Shown: positions 23,771 to 31,388, counted from the stretch's first letter. The stretch is DNA of 35,775 nucleotides from Clostridia bacterium (GCA_017441705.1 JAFRWU010000009.1:66657-102431), one strand, 5' to 3'. Translations and numbers: made by a program. The notes: a model not told the origin generated them from the sequence alone.

Positions 23771-24058
23771 TCAGATTTCAAAATCGCAGGACACCGAGGC
23801 GGAGCGGACCTCGTGCATGCGTTTTCTCACCGGCATATGCACAGGATGCGTCTGATAAGCGCGAAAGGATTCCATGGAATCAAAAACTGCCGCCAGCCCG
23901 AGATCATAGGATCTTTCGCTTCCGAGGAGGTCTTCGCCGGCTTCCAGATCCAGCATCCCTTCGATCCGTCCTTTCATATTCAGAAAGTTTTGAACCAACT
24001 GCGGGATCTCGTCTTTGTATTCGTCCTTGATCTTGAATAGTACGATGTGTCTGATCAT
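23771..24058 (-). CDS. Dabb (dimeric alpha-beta barrel) family protein
   Basis: A 95-residue stress-responsive A/B-barrel protein. It begins MIRHIVLFKIK, has an AVFDSMESFRAYQTHPVH block and ends with a CDFEI strand, all typical of Dabb proteins, which form small dimers. Members range from plant stress proteins to polyketide cyclases, so the family name says little about substrate. Its ATG overlaps the stop of the upstream C_GCAxxG_C_C gene (ATGA), indicating translational coupling, and AAAGAGAG stands upstream. Confidence 0.9.
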   Translation of the reverse strand: MIRHIVLFKIKDEYKDEIPQLVQNFLNMKGRIEGMLDLEAGEDLLGSERSYDLGLAAVFDSMESFRAYQTHPVHMPVRKRMHEVRSASVSCDFEI

Positions 24059-24564
24059 TTCGTGTTCTCTCTTTCCGCGGCGGCCGATGCACCCGCTTCC
24101 TCCAGCATTTCCGCGGCGATCTCCGCCGCCTGACGCACCAGACGCGCGCAGGGACGTTTTTGATAGAATTCATCGCTTCTCTCCTGCGGCTCTGGACCCG
24201 GAGAGGTGTCGACGCCCGCCAGGAGCTCCCGGCAGACAATGGAACCGTTCCTGTCGCGGAAACGCGCCGCAAATTCCTGCACAAGGCGGTAATGATCCGC
24301 CTTTGCACGTCTGTCCTTCGGATCCGTGTATCCCAGAAGGATCCCGAGCGTCATCAGCGCGCCGCTCACCGCACCGCACGCTTCCCGCAGCCGGCCCATC
24401 CCGCCGCCGAAAGAGGAGGAAAGGCGCGCCGACGTCTCCCGGTCGAATCCCGTGAGATCGTCGAATGCGCAGAATACCGCCTGCGCGCAGTTGTATCCTT
24501 CGCGGAACAGCATCTCCGCACGCTCTCCCCTCCGGGAGACGGAGGGTCCGTCCTTCGTCCTCAT
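24055..24564 (-). CDS. C_GCAxxG_C_C family redox protein (first copy)
   Basis: A 169-residue paralogue of the protein at 23314-23745. Its cysteines are Cys26 (GYNCAQAVFCAF), Cys63 (REACGAVSGAL), Cys111 and Cys139, and the SFGGGMGR core is intact. Its C-terminal tail is Ala/Glu-rich. The start is uncertain: ATG at 24564 lies seven bases after the lipoprotein gene but has a poor ribosome binding site, while ATG at 24516 has GGAGGGGAG upstream and would remove 16 residues of low conservation. A longer frame to 24702 overlaps the lipoprotein gene and is not supported. The Dabb gene overlaps its stop by four bases. Confidence 0.84.
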   Translation of the reverse strand: MRTKDGPSVSRRGERAEMLFREGYNCAQAVFCAFDDLTGFDRETSARLSSSFGGGMGRLREACGAVSGALMTLGILLGYTDPKDRRAKADHYRLVQEFAARFRDRNGSIVCRELLAGVDTSPGPEPQERSDEFYQKRPCARLVRQAAEIAAEMLEEAGASAAAERENTK

Positions 24565-24571
24565 GCGCCGA

Positions 24572-25501
24572 TCAGTCGCCCCAGTCCCAGCCCTTCCGCC
24601 CGGTCGCCTGGTAGGCGTAATCGAGCAGGGTCGGCATGTCGAAGGGGCAGGTCGCCGCGGCTTCGCCTTCCGCGCGCACCGTGATCTTCTCACGGGATTC
24701 ATACCGCACGTACAGGTAGAGCTCTTTGTGCTGTACGTTGTTCTTTTTATAATATCCGTTGTATTCGGCGATGTTCAGCTCGGCGATCAGATCCGCGAGG
24801 CCGCGCACGTATTCCTCGCTCACCTCTTCCGAAAAGTCCAGGATGATCATGGAATCGCCGTAGATATGGAAATTCATCCAGTAGCCGTCGTTCCCCTTCT
24901 CGATCTCCCAGCTGTAATAGCCGGAAGCCCAGTCCTCGTCGAGGCCGTAGGATCCGATGCCGTTTGCGAAGGAAAGGGTAAAGGTCTTGATCTCGCGGGA
25001 TTCGATGGTCTTGGGTTCGTCCTTGGAAAGATCCTGGATCTCCGTCTCCGCCGCGAGCGCGTTCTCGCGCACGAAGCGGTACTGACGGGAAGGTCCGTCG
25101 AGGATCATCGCGTAGGCCGTGAGGCTGCCGTCCTTGTTGACCGAGATCTCGCTCATCTCGCCGAGGTATCCCTCTTTCGCCTTGATCGTGGTGCTGTATT
25201 CCGTCTTTTCCAGGACGATCTTGTAGCTTTCCTTCCATTCCCCGAAACGGACGGTCAGGGTATCGCCTCTGAACTCTATGGTCGTAGAGCTGTTGACGTC
25301 GACCCATTTTCCTTTCAGATCATTCAGTTTCACTTTTTGCACGTCTACCTCTCCTTCCGTTGCAAAGGGGCTGCCGGGATCCTCTCCGTCCCCGTCCAGA
25401 AGGGAGCGCAGGGACCGGATGAGAGAACAGGAGGAAATCGTCATCGTTATGATCAGGCAGAGCGCAAAGACTGCCGTGATCCGCTTCAGGGTCTTTTTCA
25501 T
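24572..25501 (-). CDS. Predicted lipoprotein of unknown function
   Basis: A 309-residue protein with a classical lipoprotein signal: MKKTLKR, a hydrophobic stretch and lipobox ISSC at Cys25. A short acidic linker follows (DGDGEDPGS). The segment LKGKWVDVNSSTTIEFRG near residues 61-78 followed by alternating beta-strand-like sequence recalls lipocalin-type beta-barrels, but I do not recognise a named family. The C-terminal part is Tyr-rich and acidic. AAAGGAG lies seven bases before the ATG. It is the first gene of the operon that continues with the C_GCAxxG_C_C, Dabb, ansA and dsdA genes. Confidence 0.82.
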   Translation of the reverse strand: MKKTLKRITAVFALCLIITMTISSCSLIRSLRSLLDGDGEDPGSPFATEGEVDVQKVKLNDLKGKWVDVNSSTTIEFRGDTLTVRFGEWKESYKIVLEKTEYSTTIKAKEGYLGEMSEISVNKDGSLTAYAMILDGPSRQYRFVRENALAAETEIQDLSKDEPKTIESREIKTFTLSFANGIGSYGLDEDWASGYYSWEIEKGNDGYWMNFHIYGDSMIILDFSEEVSEEYVRGLADLIAELNIAEYNGYYKKNNVQHKELYLYVRYESREKITVRAEGEAAATCPFDMPTLLDYAYQATGRKGWDWGD

Positions 25502-25606
25502 GTCCCGTCTCCTTTCCTGACGCAATGCCCGCGGGCACCGTCCGAAACAGTATTCCAAACCTCACCGGGGTCACGGGAACCGAACCGGCGTATCTCTTCC
25601 GAAAAG

Positions 25607-25635
25607 ATTATACTCAATATTCCGACGGATTGCAA
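25607..25635 (-). promoter_or_regulatory. Promoter for the lipoprotein-C_GCAxxG-Dabb-ansA-dsdA operon
   Basis: On the minus strand: TTGCAA (25635-25630), 17-base spacer, perfect TATAAT (25612-25607). The leader to the lipoprotein ATG is about 100 bases. The promoter begins 20 bases after the stop of the zinc-ribbon gene. Confidence 0.78.
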
Positions 25636-25654
25636 CCTTTCGAATGAGGATCCG

Positions 25655-26953
25655 TCAGATATAATACTCGCCGCGTCCGAAATCGTCCGGCGGTGAGTAG
25701 TTCGGATTCTCCGCGTCTTCCAGCCCTTCCGCGATGACCGAAGCGGGTACGATCCCTTTTTCACAGTTCTCCTCGACCGTGACAAGCTGCTCGTATCGCA
25801 CGAGCGTCCTGAGGACATCGTCCTTCCTTTTGACCGGATAGAACACGTCGTAGCCGTGATAGTAGTTCCCGTCGGTGACGATGGAGAAGAACGCCTTCTT
25901 CTCCCCGTCGTAGAAGAACCGGTCTGCGATGCTGCGGATCCCCGGCGACGAGAAGGCCTCCCGGCTCTTCCGGATTGCCTCCTCCCCGAGGATCCTCTCC
26001 GCCGTCTTGCGGATCATCGTTCCCTTGTCGAAGGCTTCCGCGCCGTCGACCGACGGGTCGGTCGACCGGACGGTGCCGTTTTCCAGAAGGAACGCGGCGT
26101 TCCCGTCCCATACGGCGGCCGCCAGGACGGTCTCCCGGATCCCGGCGAGGAATTCCATCAGTTTTCCGTCCGGAGACGGGACGATGTACCGGAGATGGCT
26201 GCCGCTCTCCGGGAGGGCGAACCATCCTTTTCCGATCTTGAAATCCGCTGCCGCATATTCGCTCTGCCGCAGGCGGATCATATCGTGATCCCGCTCCTCG
26301 AACCCTACGTATCCGACGGGCTTCCCGGAGGGCAGAAGGCCGTCCCGCCCGGATCCCACGGCGGAGACGCCCAGTCCGGCGAGAAAGTCCAGAAGCATCT
26401 TCTCGTACCGTCCGAAGCGCTCCCGGACACCGATCATGTGCCTGTCCCAGCAGGCCGGGCAGTATCCCTTCCTTCCGTTCGTCCTGCGGTCGTAAAGGGA
26501 GACCGGCTTTCCGCATCCGGCGCAGGGCTGTGTGATTTCCTTTTCCTTCTTCTCCCAGCACGCCCTGCAGTATCGTTTTCCCTCCCAGTTCTCGTACTTC
26601 CGTGGGATGTCGTCGCTCCGGCAGGAGACCGTCTTGCCGCAGGCGGAGCACGTCACGGAATACACGCTGTACTGGTGGACGTAGCCGTTCCGTCTTTCCG
26701 TGAAGACGGGAGCCGCCTTGACGGCGGGCGGACGGATCGGCTCGGTTTTCTTTTCCGGCTTCGCGGTCTCCTCGGGGGGTTCCGCAGCCGCGGGAGAAGG
26801 CGCGGGCCGGATGCTCTTCTCCGCCTCTGCGCGGCAGTATTCACAGCAGGGTCTTCCTGAGACCAGCAGGAGCTGGCCGTGCCTTACCGTTCTCCGGCAG
26901 TTTGGGCAGACTTCTTTCTTCCTGCTCCGGAAATAGGATCCGATCCAGGACAC
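25655..26953 (-). CDS. Protein with three CxxC zinc-ribbon-like modules and an unknown C-terminal domain
   Basis: A 432-residue protein I do not recognise as a whole. Three pairs of cysteine knuckles are visible: Cys16/19 with Cys37/40, Cys102/105 with Cys129/132, and Cys144/147 with Cys165/168, each of which could bind one zinc ion. A Pro/Ala/Glu-rich linker (about residues 48-82) separates the first module from the other two. The remaining ~260 residues contain Arg, Asp and aromatic residues in a mixed alpha/beta pattern (ADFKIGKGWFALP, GNYYHGYDVFYPVK) with no motif I can name. There is no signal peptide or membrane segment. The GTG start has AAAGGAGGAG upstream. It follows the GH39-like gene by 69 bases. 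Confidence 0.75.
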   Translation of the reverse strand: MSWIGSYFRSRKKEVCPNCRRTVRHGQLLLVSGRPCCEYCRAEAEKSIRPAPSPAAAEPPEETAKPEKKTEPIRPPAVKAAPVFTERRNGYVHQYSVYSVTCSACGKTVSCRSDDIPRKYENWEGKRYCRACWEKKEKEITQPCAGCGKPVSLYDRRTNGRKGYCPACWDRHMIGVRERFGRYEKMLLDFLAGLGVSAVGSGRDGLLPSGKPVGYVGFEERDHDMIRLRQSEYAAADFKIGKGWFALPESGSHLRYIVPSPDGKLMEFLAGIRETVLAAAVWDGNAAFLLENGTVRSTDPSVDGAEAFDKGTMIRKTAERILGEEAIRKSREAFSSPGIRSIADRFFYDGEKKAFFSIVTDGNYYHGYDVFYPVKRKDDVLRTLVRYEQLVTVEENCEKGIVPASVIAEGLEDAENPNYSPPDDFGRGEYYI

Positions 26954-26987
26954 GGCGGGTCTCCTCCTTTCTTCCCGGCGGAAGAGA

Positions 26988-27003
26988 CCCGGCGCACGCC
27001 GGG
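26988..27003. repeat. Short inverted repeat between the GH39-like gene and the zinc-ribbon gene
   Basis: CCCGGC and GCCGGG flank a 4-base loop, 20 bases after the GH39-like stop. On the minus strand it is followed by TCTCTTCC, not a real U-tract, so any terminator activity would be weak. Confidence 0.35.
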
Positions 27004-27022
27004 CCCTTCCTTTCCGGTCTTT

Positions 27023-28351
27023 TCAGATCTCGGATGTATAGCGGATGAAAGCAGCGGAGTTCCCCTCCATCCGGAGCACGCCGCCCGGCGCCTCCGCAGG
27101 CTCGAAGGTGCGGCCTTCGTCGATGATCCGGACCTCCGCTTTCATGCCGGGCATGCCGATCCGGAATTCGGCCGGTGCGGGAGGAGCGCTGTTGTATAAG
27201 GCGTCGTCGTTGAAGTACGAGAGAAGCAGGCCGGTCTCTCCCCTGTCGTTTTTTGCGGCGGTCAGGAAAAGATCCCCGCAGTCGCTTTCCGCGCCGATCT
27301 GCGTGCCGAGCTTCTTGAGTTCATTCCACGTATAGAGCGCATAATAGCCGGGCAGTCTTTTCGGACGGCGCATCGCCGCATGCAGACCGGCGGGAGCGTA
27401 GGTGAACACGCCGTTCCAGGATTCGGCGGCGATCATCTGCGCGTCGTAGTACATCGACTTGTCGACGGGAGAATCCTGGAGAGACGACATCACGGCGGCC
27501 ATGAAGGAGCACATGAAGGCCCGGTGATGCAGATCGTAGCAGGCTTCGATGTTCTCCTGGAAACTCACCACGTAGTTCCATTCATCGTAGATGCTCTCGG
27601 TCCCGCCGAGGCCGTATTTTTCCAGGATCGCCTCCGCGTCGAAGGCCAGCTGTTTCGCTTTGCGGGGATCGTGGAGATACCCGTGCCAGGAATAGAAATC
27701 GAGAGGCAGCTTGTCGTCCCGGACACGCGCGAGGAACTTCTCCTGCAGGGGGCCTACGGGACTGCAGAACGCGCAGCCGCCGAGCTTGACCGTCGGGTGC
27801 GCTTTTTTGATCTCCGGCGCCGCGGCCGCGTAGAAGTCCAGGAACTCTTCCTGCGTCCCGGTCCAGCACGGCGCGATCTCCGGCTCGTTCCAGAATTCCC
27901 AGTACTCGATCCCCATATGGAACCCGTCCGCCCAGCCTTCGTTGTAGTGGGAGATGATATGGGCGCAGATCCTGCCCCACTTGGCCGGATCCTTCGGCGG
28001 TTTGATGTACAGCTTGACCGGCTGATGCTCGATGGTGGAGCCCATCCGGTAAAAGGTCTTCGCACCGGAGGCTTCGATGCTCTTCAGGTATTCGTCCGTG
28101 AAGGTAAAATTATAGCTTGCCGGATCGTTTTCGTCCTTGTCGAAGTCCCGGAAGATGCAGTGGATGTCCACGTATTCCCCCGCTCCGAGAGGATACTCGA
28201 TATCGTGAGTGCGGCAGAAGGGGATCCCGGCCTCCCGGTAATCCTCGGTGGCGTCGTAGGTGAAGTTGTTCCCCACCGGGCCTCCGCCCACGCCGTGCAG
28301 ATCCCGGATCGGTCCCAGCTCCCGTTCGGGATACAAACGTACGGTATACAT
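27023..28351 (-). CDS. GH39-like glycoside hydrolase (possible beta-xylosidase)
   Basis: A 442-residue clan GH-A (beta/alpha)8 glycosidase. The acid/base motif is YWEFWNEPE with Glu156, and a plausible nucleophile is Glu257 in YDEWNY, the spacing expected for family GH39, whose best-known members are beta-xylosidases. The opening GVGGGPVGNN and RTHDIEYP also recall GH39. A beta-sandwich tail fills about the last 100 residues. There is no signal peptide, so it would act on imported oligosaccharides. AAAAGGAG lies eight bases before the ATG; the in-frame extension to 28414 has no support. The family is likely, but the substrate is an inference. Confidence 0.82.
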   Translation of the reverse strand: MYTVRLYPERELGPIRDLHGVGGGPVGNNFTYDATEDYREAGIPFCRTHDIEYPLGAGEYVDIHCIFRDFDKDENDPASYNFTFTDEYLKSIEASGAKTFYRMGSTIEHQPVKLYIKPPKDPAKWGRICAHIISHYNEGWADGFHMGIEYWEFWNEPEIAPCWTGTQEEFLDFYAAAAPEIKKAHPTVKLGGCAFCSPVGPLQEKFLARVRDDKLPLDFYSWHGYLHDPRKAKQLAFDAEAILEKYGLGGTESIYDEWNYVVSFQENIEACYDLHHRAFMCSFMAAVMSSLQDSPVDKSMYYDAQMIAAESWNGVFTYAPAGLHAAMRRPKRLPGYYALYTWNELKKLGTQIGAESDCGDLFLTAAKNDRGETGLLLSYFNDDALYNSAPPAPAEFRIGMPGMKAEVRIIDEGRTFEPAEAPGGVLRMEGNSAAFIRYTSEI

Positions 28352-28408
28352 GTCACATTCTCCTTTTGCTTGTCTTATTCTTTGCTTCCCGCCTCCGGCG
28401 GAAAAGCG

Positions 28409-28437
28409 TTGCATCTTTTCTTTGAATATGGTATTCT
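28409..28437 (+). promoter_or_regulatory. Promoter for the DUF3592-like gene
   Basis: TTGCAT (28409-28414), 17-base spacer, TATTCT (28432-28437). Initiation near 28444 gives a short leader of about 30 bases containing the AAAGGAG ribosome binding site. Confidence 0.65.
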
Positions 28438-28475
28438 CTTGTCAAAGGATATCACTGCGAAAGGAGTCCGATACC

Positions 28476-28991
28476 GTGAAGAAGAACAAAAAGCGTTCCG
28501 GTGCCGTATGGTACGTCGTCCTCGTCGCGATAGGGATCCTCGTTTTTCTGATCATTCCGTTCATGTGGAAGGATTATCTTTCCGCCGACGTCCGTTTCAG
28601 GGCGGAAGCGGAGCTCGTGAGCGTCGAATCTTCGAAGCACTACCGGGAGAAAAGCACGAAACAGGATGATAACGATCCCTTTGAAAGCAATTTCGAGGAG
28701 TATTACGCCTATAAGCTGAACTGGAGATTCTACGACCCCGTCCGGCAGGAAAACCGCACCTACTACACCGAGACCGAATCCTCCTTTGACGGGTCCTATC
28801 AGGAAGGAGAAAAAGAGACAATCTACGTCTACTACACCGGAGACGGCGATTTCGAGATCAACACCCTGGGTGAAACCCTGGTCGTCATCGTGATCGGCTC
28901 CGGATTCATCCTGGCCGCTTTCGTGCTGATGATCCTCGACTGGCGGAAAAAGCGCAGGCTCGATCGTATGATCGCCGAAGCTCAGAAGTGA
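28476..28991 (+). CDS. Two-helix membrane protein, DUF3592-like
   Basis: A 171-residue protein with a basic N-terminus (KKNKKR), one membrane helix at about residues 10-30, an extracytoplasmic domain of about 100 residues rich in acidic and aromatic residues, and a second helix at about 133-154 followed by a basic tail. The layout and the VYYTGDGDFEINTLGE segment before helix 2 resemble DUF3592 proteins, whose function is unknown. The start is GTG with AAAGGAG upstream; a longer in-frame version to 28260 would overlap the divergent GH39-like gene. It is a single-gene unit with its own promoter and terminator. Confidence 0.75.
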   Translation: MKKNKKRSGAVWYVVLVAIGILVFLIIPFMWKDYLSADVRFRAEAELVSVESSKHYREKSTKQDDNDPFESNFEEYYAYKLNWRFYDPVRQENRTYYTETESSFDGSYQEGEKETIYVYYTGDGDFEINTLGETLVVIVIGSGFILAAFVLMILDWRKKRRLDRMIAEAQK

Positions 28992-29027
28992 AGGCGCGCC
29001 GTTTCGGCGCATTTAGTCTGTCCGTAT

Positions 29028-29060
29028 CCCGCCGTGCAGCGATGCGCGGCGGGATTTTTC
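29028..29060 (+). terminator. Terminator of the DUF3592-like gene
   Basis: CCCGCCG (29028-29034) pairs with CGGCGGG (29047-29053) and is followed by ATTTTTC. The convergent NUDIX-GNAT stop codon overlaps the T-run. Confidence 0.85.
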
Positions 29061-29994
29061 AGAGCTCCTTTTTCATGTAGCGCGGCTCGTACTCCGTGAA
29101 GCCGTGTTTCGGATAGAAGGCGTAGGACTCGTGCCAGATCTCCTTCGATCCTCCGAGATGGACCCTGACCGTGCGGATGCCTTTTTCTTTCATGGCTTTT
29201 TCCGCCGTCTGAAGAAGAGCCGTTCCGATCCCTTTGCGTTTGCAGGCCGGTTTGATGAAAAGCCTGTGGAGAAACGCCTCGTCCGTATCACCGATGCGGG
29301 AGAAGCCTATACTCCCGATCACCCGGTCCTCCGCATCGACGGCGACCCAGAAAAGGTCTCCCTTTTCAAAATAGTTCTTCCGGATATCCAGCAGGTCTTC
29401 CCGGATCCGCGGTCCGATCCCGAGCGCTTCCCTTGCCTGCAGGATCATAAAGATCAGATCATCCCGGTATTCCTCCGAAAAGAGCCTGATCCGGTATAGG
29501 GGCGCTTTGAGCTCGTCAAGATAGCGCTGCATACGTTCGGTCACAAGCTCCTCTTTTTCCATGCGCAGAAGTTCTTCTTTCGTGACCCAGCGGTAGTCGT
29601 CCGTCTCCCCTTCCTGGAGCCTCACGCCGTCTTTTTCGGCGTCGGTCACGCAAAGAAATTCCACGTAGATCGTATGGTTTTCGTCGTCGGTGACTCTTCC
29701 GACTTCGGTGAGGTCGGAAGAGCGGATGCCGGTTTCTTCCAGCAGTTCTCTTTCAGCGCATGCGCGCGGCGATTCTCCCCGCAGAGCCGATCCGCCGGCC
29801 GTCGCTTCCCACATGCCTCCGAGATGCTTTTCGGGCGCTCTTCTCATCAAAAGCCAGGTCCCGTCGGCATGCTTTACGATGACGTCGCTGACCAGATGAT
29901 AGACGCAGTCTGGGATCTCTTCGCCGCGGATCAGCGACGCTCCTTCGATCGGTTTCAAATCCCTGTCGTAAGCGTCCCATATCTCTTTCGCCAT
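29059..29994 (-). CDS. NUDIX hydrolase-GNAT acetyltransferase fusion protein
   Basis: A 311-residue two-domain protein. The N-terminal half is a NUDIX hydrolase of the IPP-isomerase-like branch, with a full Nudix box at residues 68-90 (G-x5-E-x7-RE-LL-EE-TGI). The C-terminal half, from about residue 165, is a GNAT acetyltransferase with the acetyl-CoA segment KPACKRKGIGTALL and a closing FYPKHGFTEYE. NUDIX enzymes hydrolyse nucleoside diphosphates linked to another group; GNATs transfer acetyl to amines. Both active-site motifs look intact. AAGGAG lies ten bases before the ATG. Both substrates are unknown. Confidence 0.88.
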   Translation of the reverse strand: MAKEIWDAYDRDLKPIEGASLIRGEEIPDCVYHLVSDVIVKHADGTWLLMRRAPEKHLGGMWEATAGGSALRGESPRACAERELLEETGIRSSDLTEVGRVTDDENHTIYVEFLCVTDAEKDGVRLQEGETDDYRWVTKEELLRMEKEELVTERMQRYLDELKAPLYRIRLFSEEYRDDLIFMILQAREALGIGPRIREDLLDIRKNYFEKGDLFWVAVDAEDRVIGSIGFSRIGDTDEAFLHRLFIKPACKRKGIGTALLQTAEKAMKEKGIRTVRVHLGGSKEIWHESYAFYPKHGFTEYEPRYMKKEL

Positions 29995-30040
29995 GTTCCG
30001 TCTTCTCCTTCTATTCTCCCGGGCTGCATGATCAGAGCCG

Positions 30041-30081
30041 ACCGCCGCATCAGGCTTGTCAGTCTTTTGCGGCGGTTTTTT
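30041..30081 (+). terminator. Plus-strand-oriented terminator hairpin without an upstream plus-strand gene
   Basis: ACCGCCGCA (30041-30049) pairs with TGCGGCGGT (30068-30076) and is followed by six T on the plus strand. Both flanking genes are on the minus strand, where the hairpin has no U-tract. It could stop antisense transcripts or act as a processing hairpin after the phosphatase gene. Confidence 0.6.
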
Positions 30082-30084
30082 CGT

Positions 30085-31278
30085 TTATCCGGCCAGACGC
30101 GTAAGGAGCCTGTTTATCGCATCGTCGGTCATACCGTTGTATCTGAGATAGCTTTTGGCATACAGGGAGAGATCGGTCGTTCTGAGATCGACGGTTTTGT
30201 CCCCCGTCACGGTATAGAGCATGGCGATGAGATTCTTTTCCAGGATCACGTCGTATTTCGCCTTGTCTGTTTTTTCGTTGATCTGATAATAATTGTCGTA
30301 GGTCAGCATGTAATCGTCTACGATTTCCTGATAACTCGCTCCGGCCAGCGCCTCCAGGAGCATGCATACGAAGCCGGTCCGGTCCTTCCCTTCGGTGCAG
30401 TGCACCAGATACGGCCCTTCCTTTTCCGCCATGGCGGTGAAGCCGTCCGCAAGCTTTTCGCGGAATTCGTCCGACGTGAAATTCATATTCATGGCGAGCG
30501 GAATGACGCTGCCGTCCTGATACAGCGAAAGGAAATACGGAGACGCGAAGTCTTCCATCGCAATGTACTTTTCGATTTTCGCCTCATTGTCCGACAGATT
30601 CAGAATGCATCCGACTCCGGCTTCCTTGATGAGCGCGTCCACGTACGGCGCGCGGTTGTGCTGGTTGTCACAGGGGGACGCGGAGCGGTACAGGATCCCT
30701 TCTCCGATGTTCCCGAGCTTTACGTTCCTGAAATTCGCGAAGATCTCGTCGCTCTTGAAATCCTTGCGATCGTCGGAGTAGTGGATGTCCCTCGCCTGCT
30801 GAACGTCCAGGTAAACGCCGTGCCCGTTCAGATATACGCTCGCCGTGCAGTGCTCGTCCAGGCTTGCTTCGGAATAGAGGGATACCTTCTCCTCCCTGCC
30901 TGCGTAAAGCATCCCTTCTTCCCACAGATCCGCCCCGTAGTTGACGGCCGCTTTGATGTAATCGTAGCCGGGATATGCGATGAGCAGCGGCTCGCCGACA
31001 TCTACGTAATAGCCGTTGTAGTAAGGCACGTCATCCAGGGTATAGCCGTTGGAGAACACGACCTTCACGCTGTCGCCGTACCGGAAGCCCAGCTTGTTGA
31101 AATCGTCGATGGTGATCTTGATATACACGCCGCCGAATTCTTCCTCATGTAGAATGGGAAGACCTTCTATTCTGATTTCTTCCGAAGGCGCTTCTTTGCC
31201 GCATGCCGGAAACAGCGTGTAGAAAAGCATCAGAACGGCAAGGAGCATAACCAACGGTTTTTTGTACGTATTCTTCAT
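30085..31278 (-). CDS. Lipoprotein tyrosine-phosphatase-like protein
   Basis: A 397-residue predicted lipoprotein: MKNTYKKP, a hydrophobic stretch and lipobox FPAC at Cys26. The C-terminal half is a cysteine-based phosphatase domain of the bacterial Tyr-phosphatase type, with the P-loop HCTEGKDRTG (C-x5-R, Cys294 and Arg300) and an upstream LYRSASPCD block. The N-terminal region (GDSVKVVFSNGYTL, then GEPLLIAYPGYDYIKAAVNYG) recalls the beta-barrel of SAM-hydroxide adenosyltransferases; this is a tentative match. A secreted phosphatase could act on phosphotyrosine, phosphoinositides or inositol phosphates. GGAAAGGAAA precedes the ATG. It has its own promoter and is likely monocistronic or followed by the NUDIX-GNAT gene. 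Confidence 0.86.
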   Translation of the reverse strand: MKNTYKKPLVMLLAVLMLFYTLFPACGKEAPSEEIRIEGLPILHEEEFGGVYIKITIDDFNKLGFRYGDSVKVVFSNGYTLDDVPYYNGYYVDVGEPLLIAYPGYDYIKAAVNYGADLWEEGMLYAGREEKVSLYSEASLDEHCTASVYLNGHGVYLDVQQARDIHYSDDRKDFKSDEIFANFRNVKLGNIGEGILYRSASPCDNQHNRAPYVDALIKEAGVGCILNLSDNEAKIEKYIAMEDFASPYFLSLYQDGSVIPLAMNMNFTSDEFREKLADGFTAMAEKEGPYLVHCTEGKDRTGFVCMLLEALAGASYQEIVDDYMLTYDNYYQINEKTDKAKYDVILEKNLIAMLYTVTGDKTVDLRTTDLSLYAKSYLRYNGMTDDAINRLLTRLAG

Positions 31279-31388
31279 AGCATTTCCTTTCCCTCTCAAA
31301 AATGCGCAGGCAGAGCCGCCGCGTCTTTTGAAACGCATACCGTCCCTCAGGTTCCTAGTCGGATCCTTCCGAATCTCTTTTCCTGTAT

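Noticed and set aside
28444..28449. Perfect TTGACA on the minus strand upstream of the GH39-like gene
   Set aside because: No -10 box lies at 16-18 bases; the nearest TATTCA is only 11 bases away.
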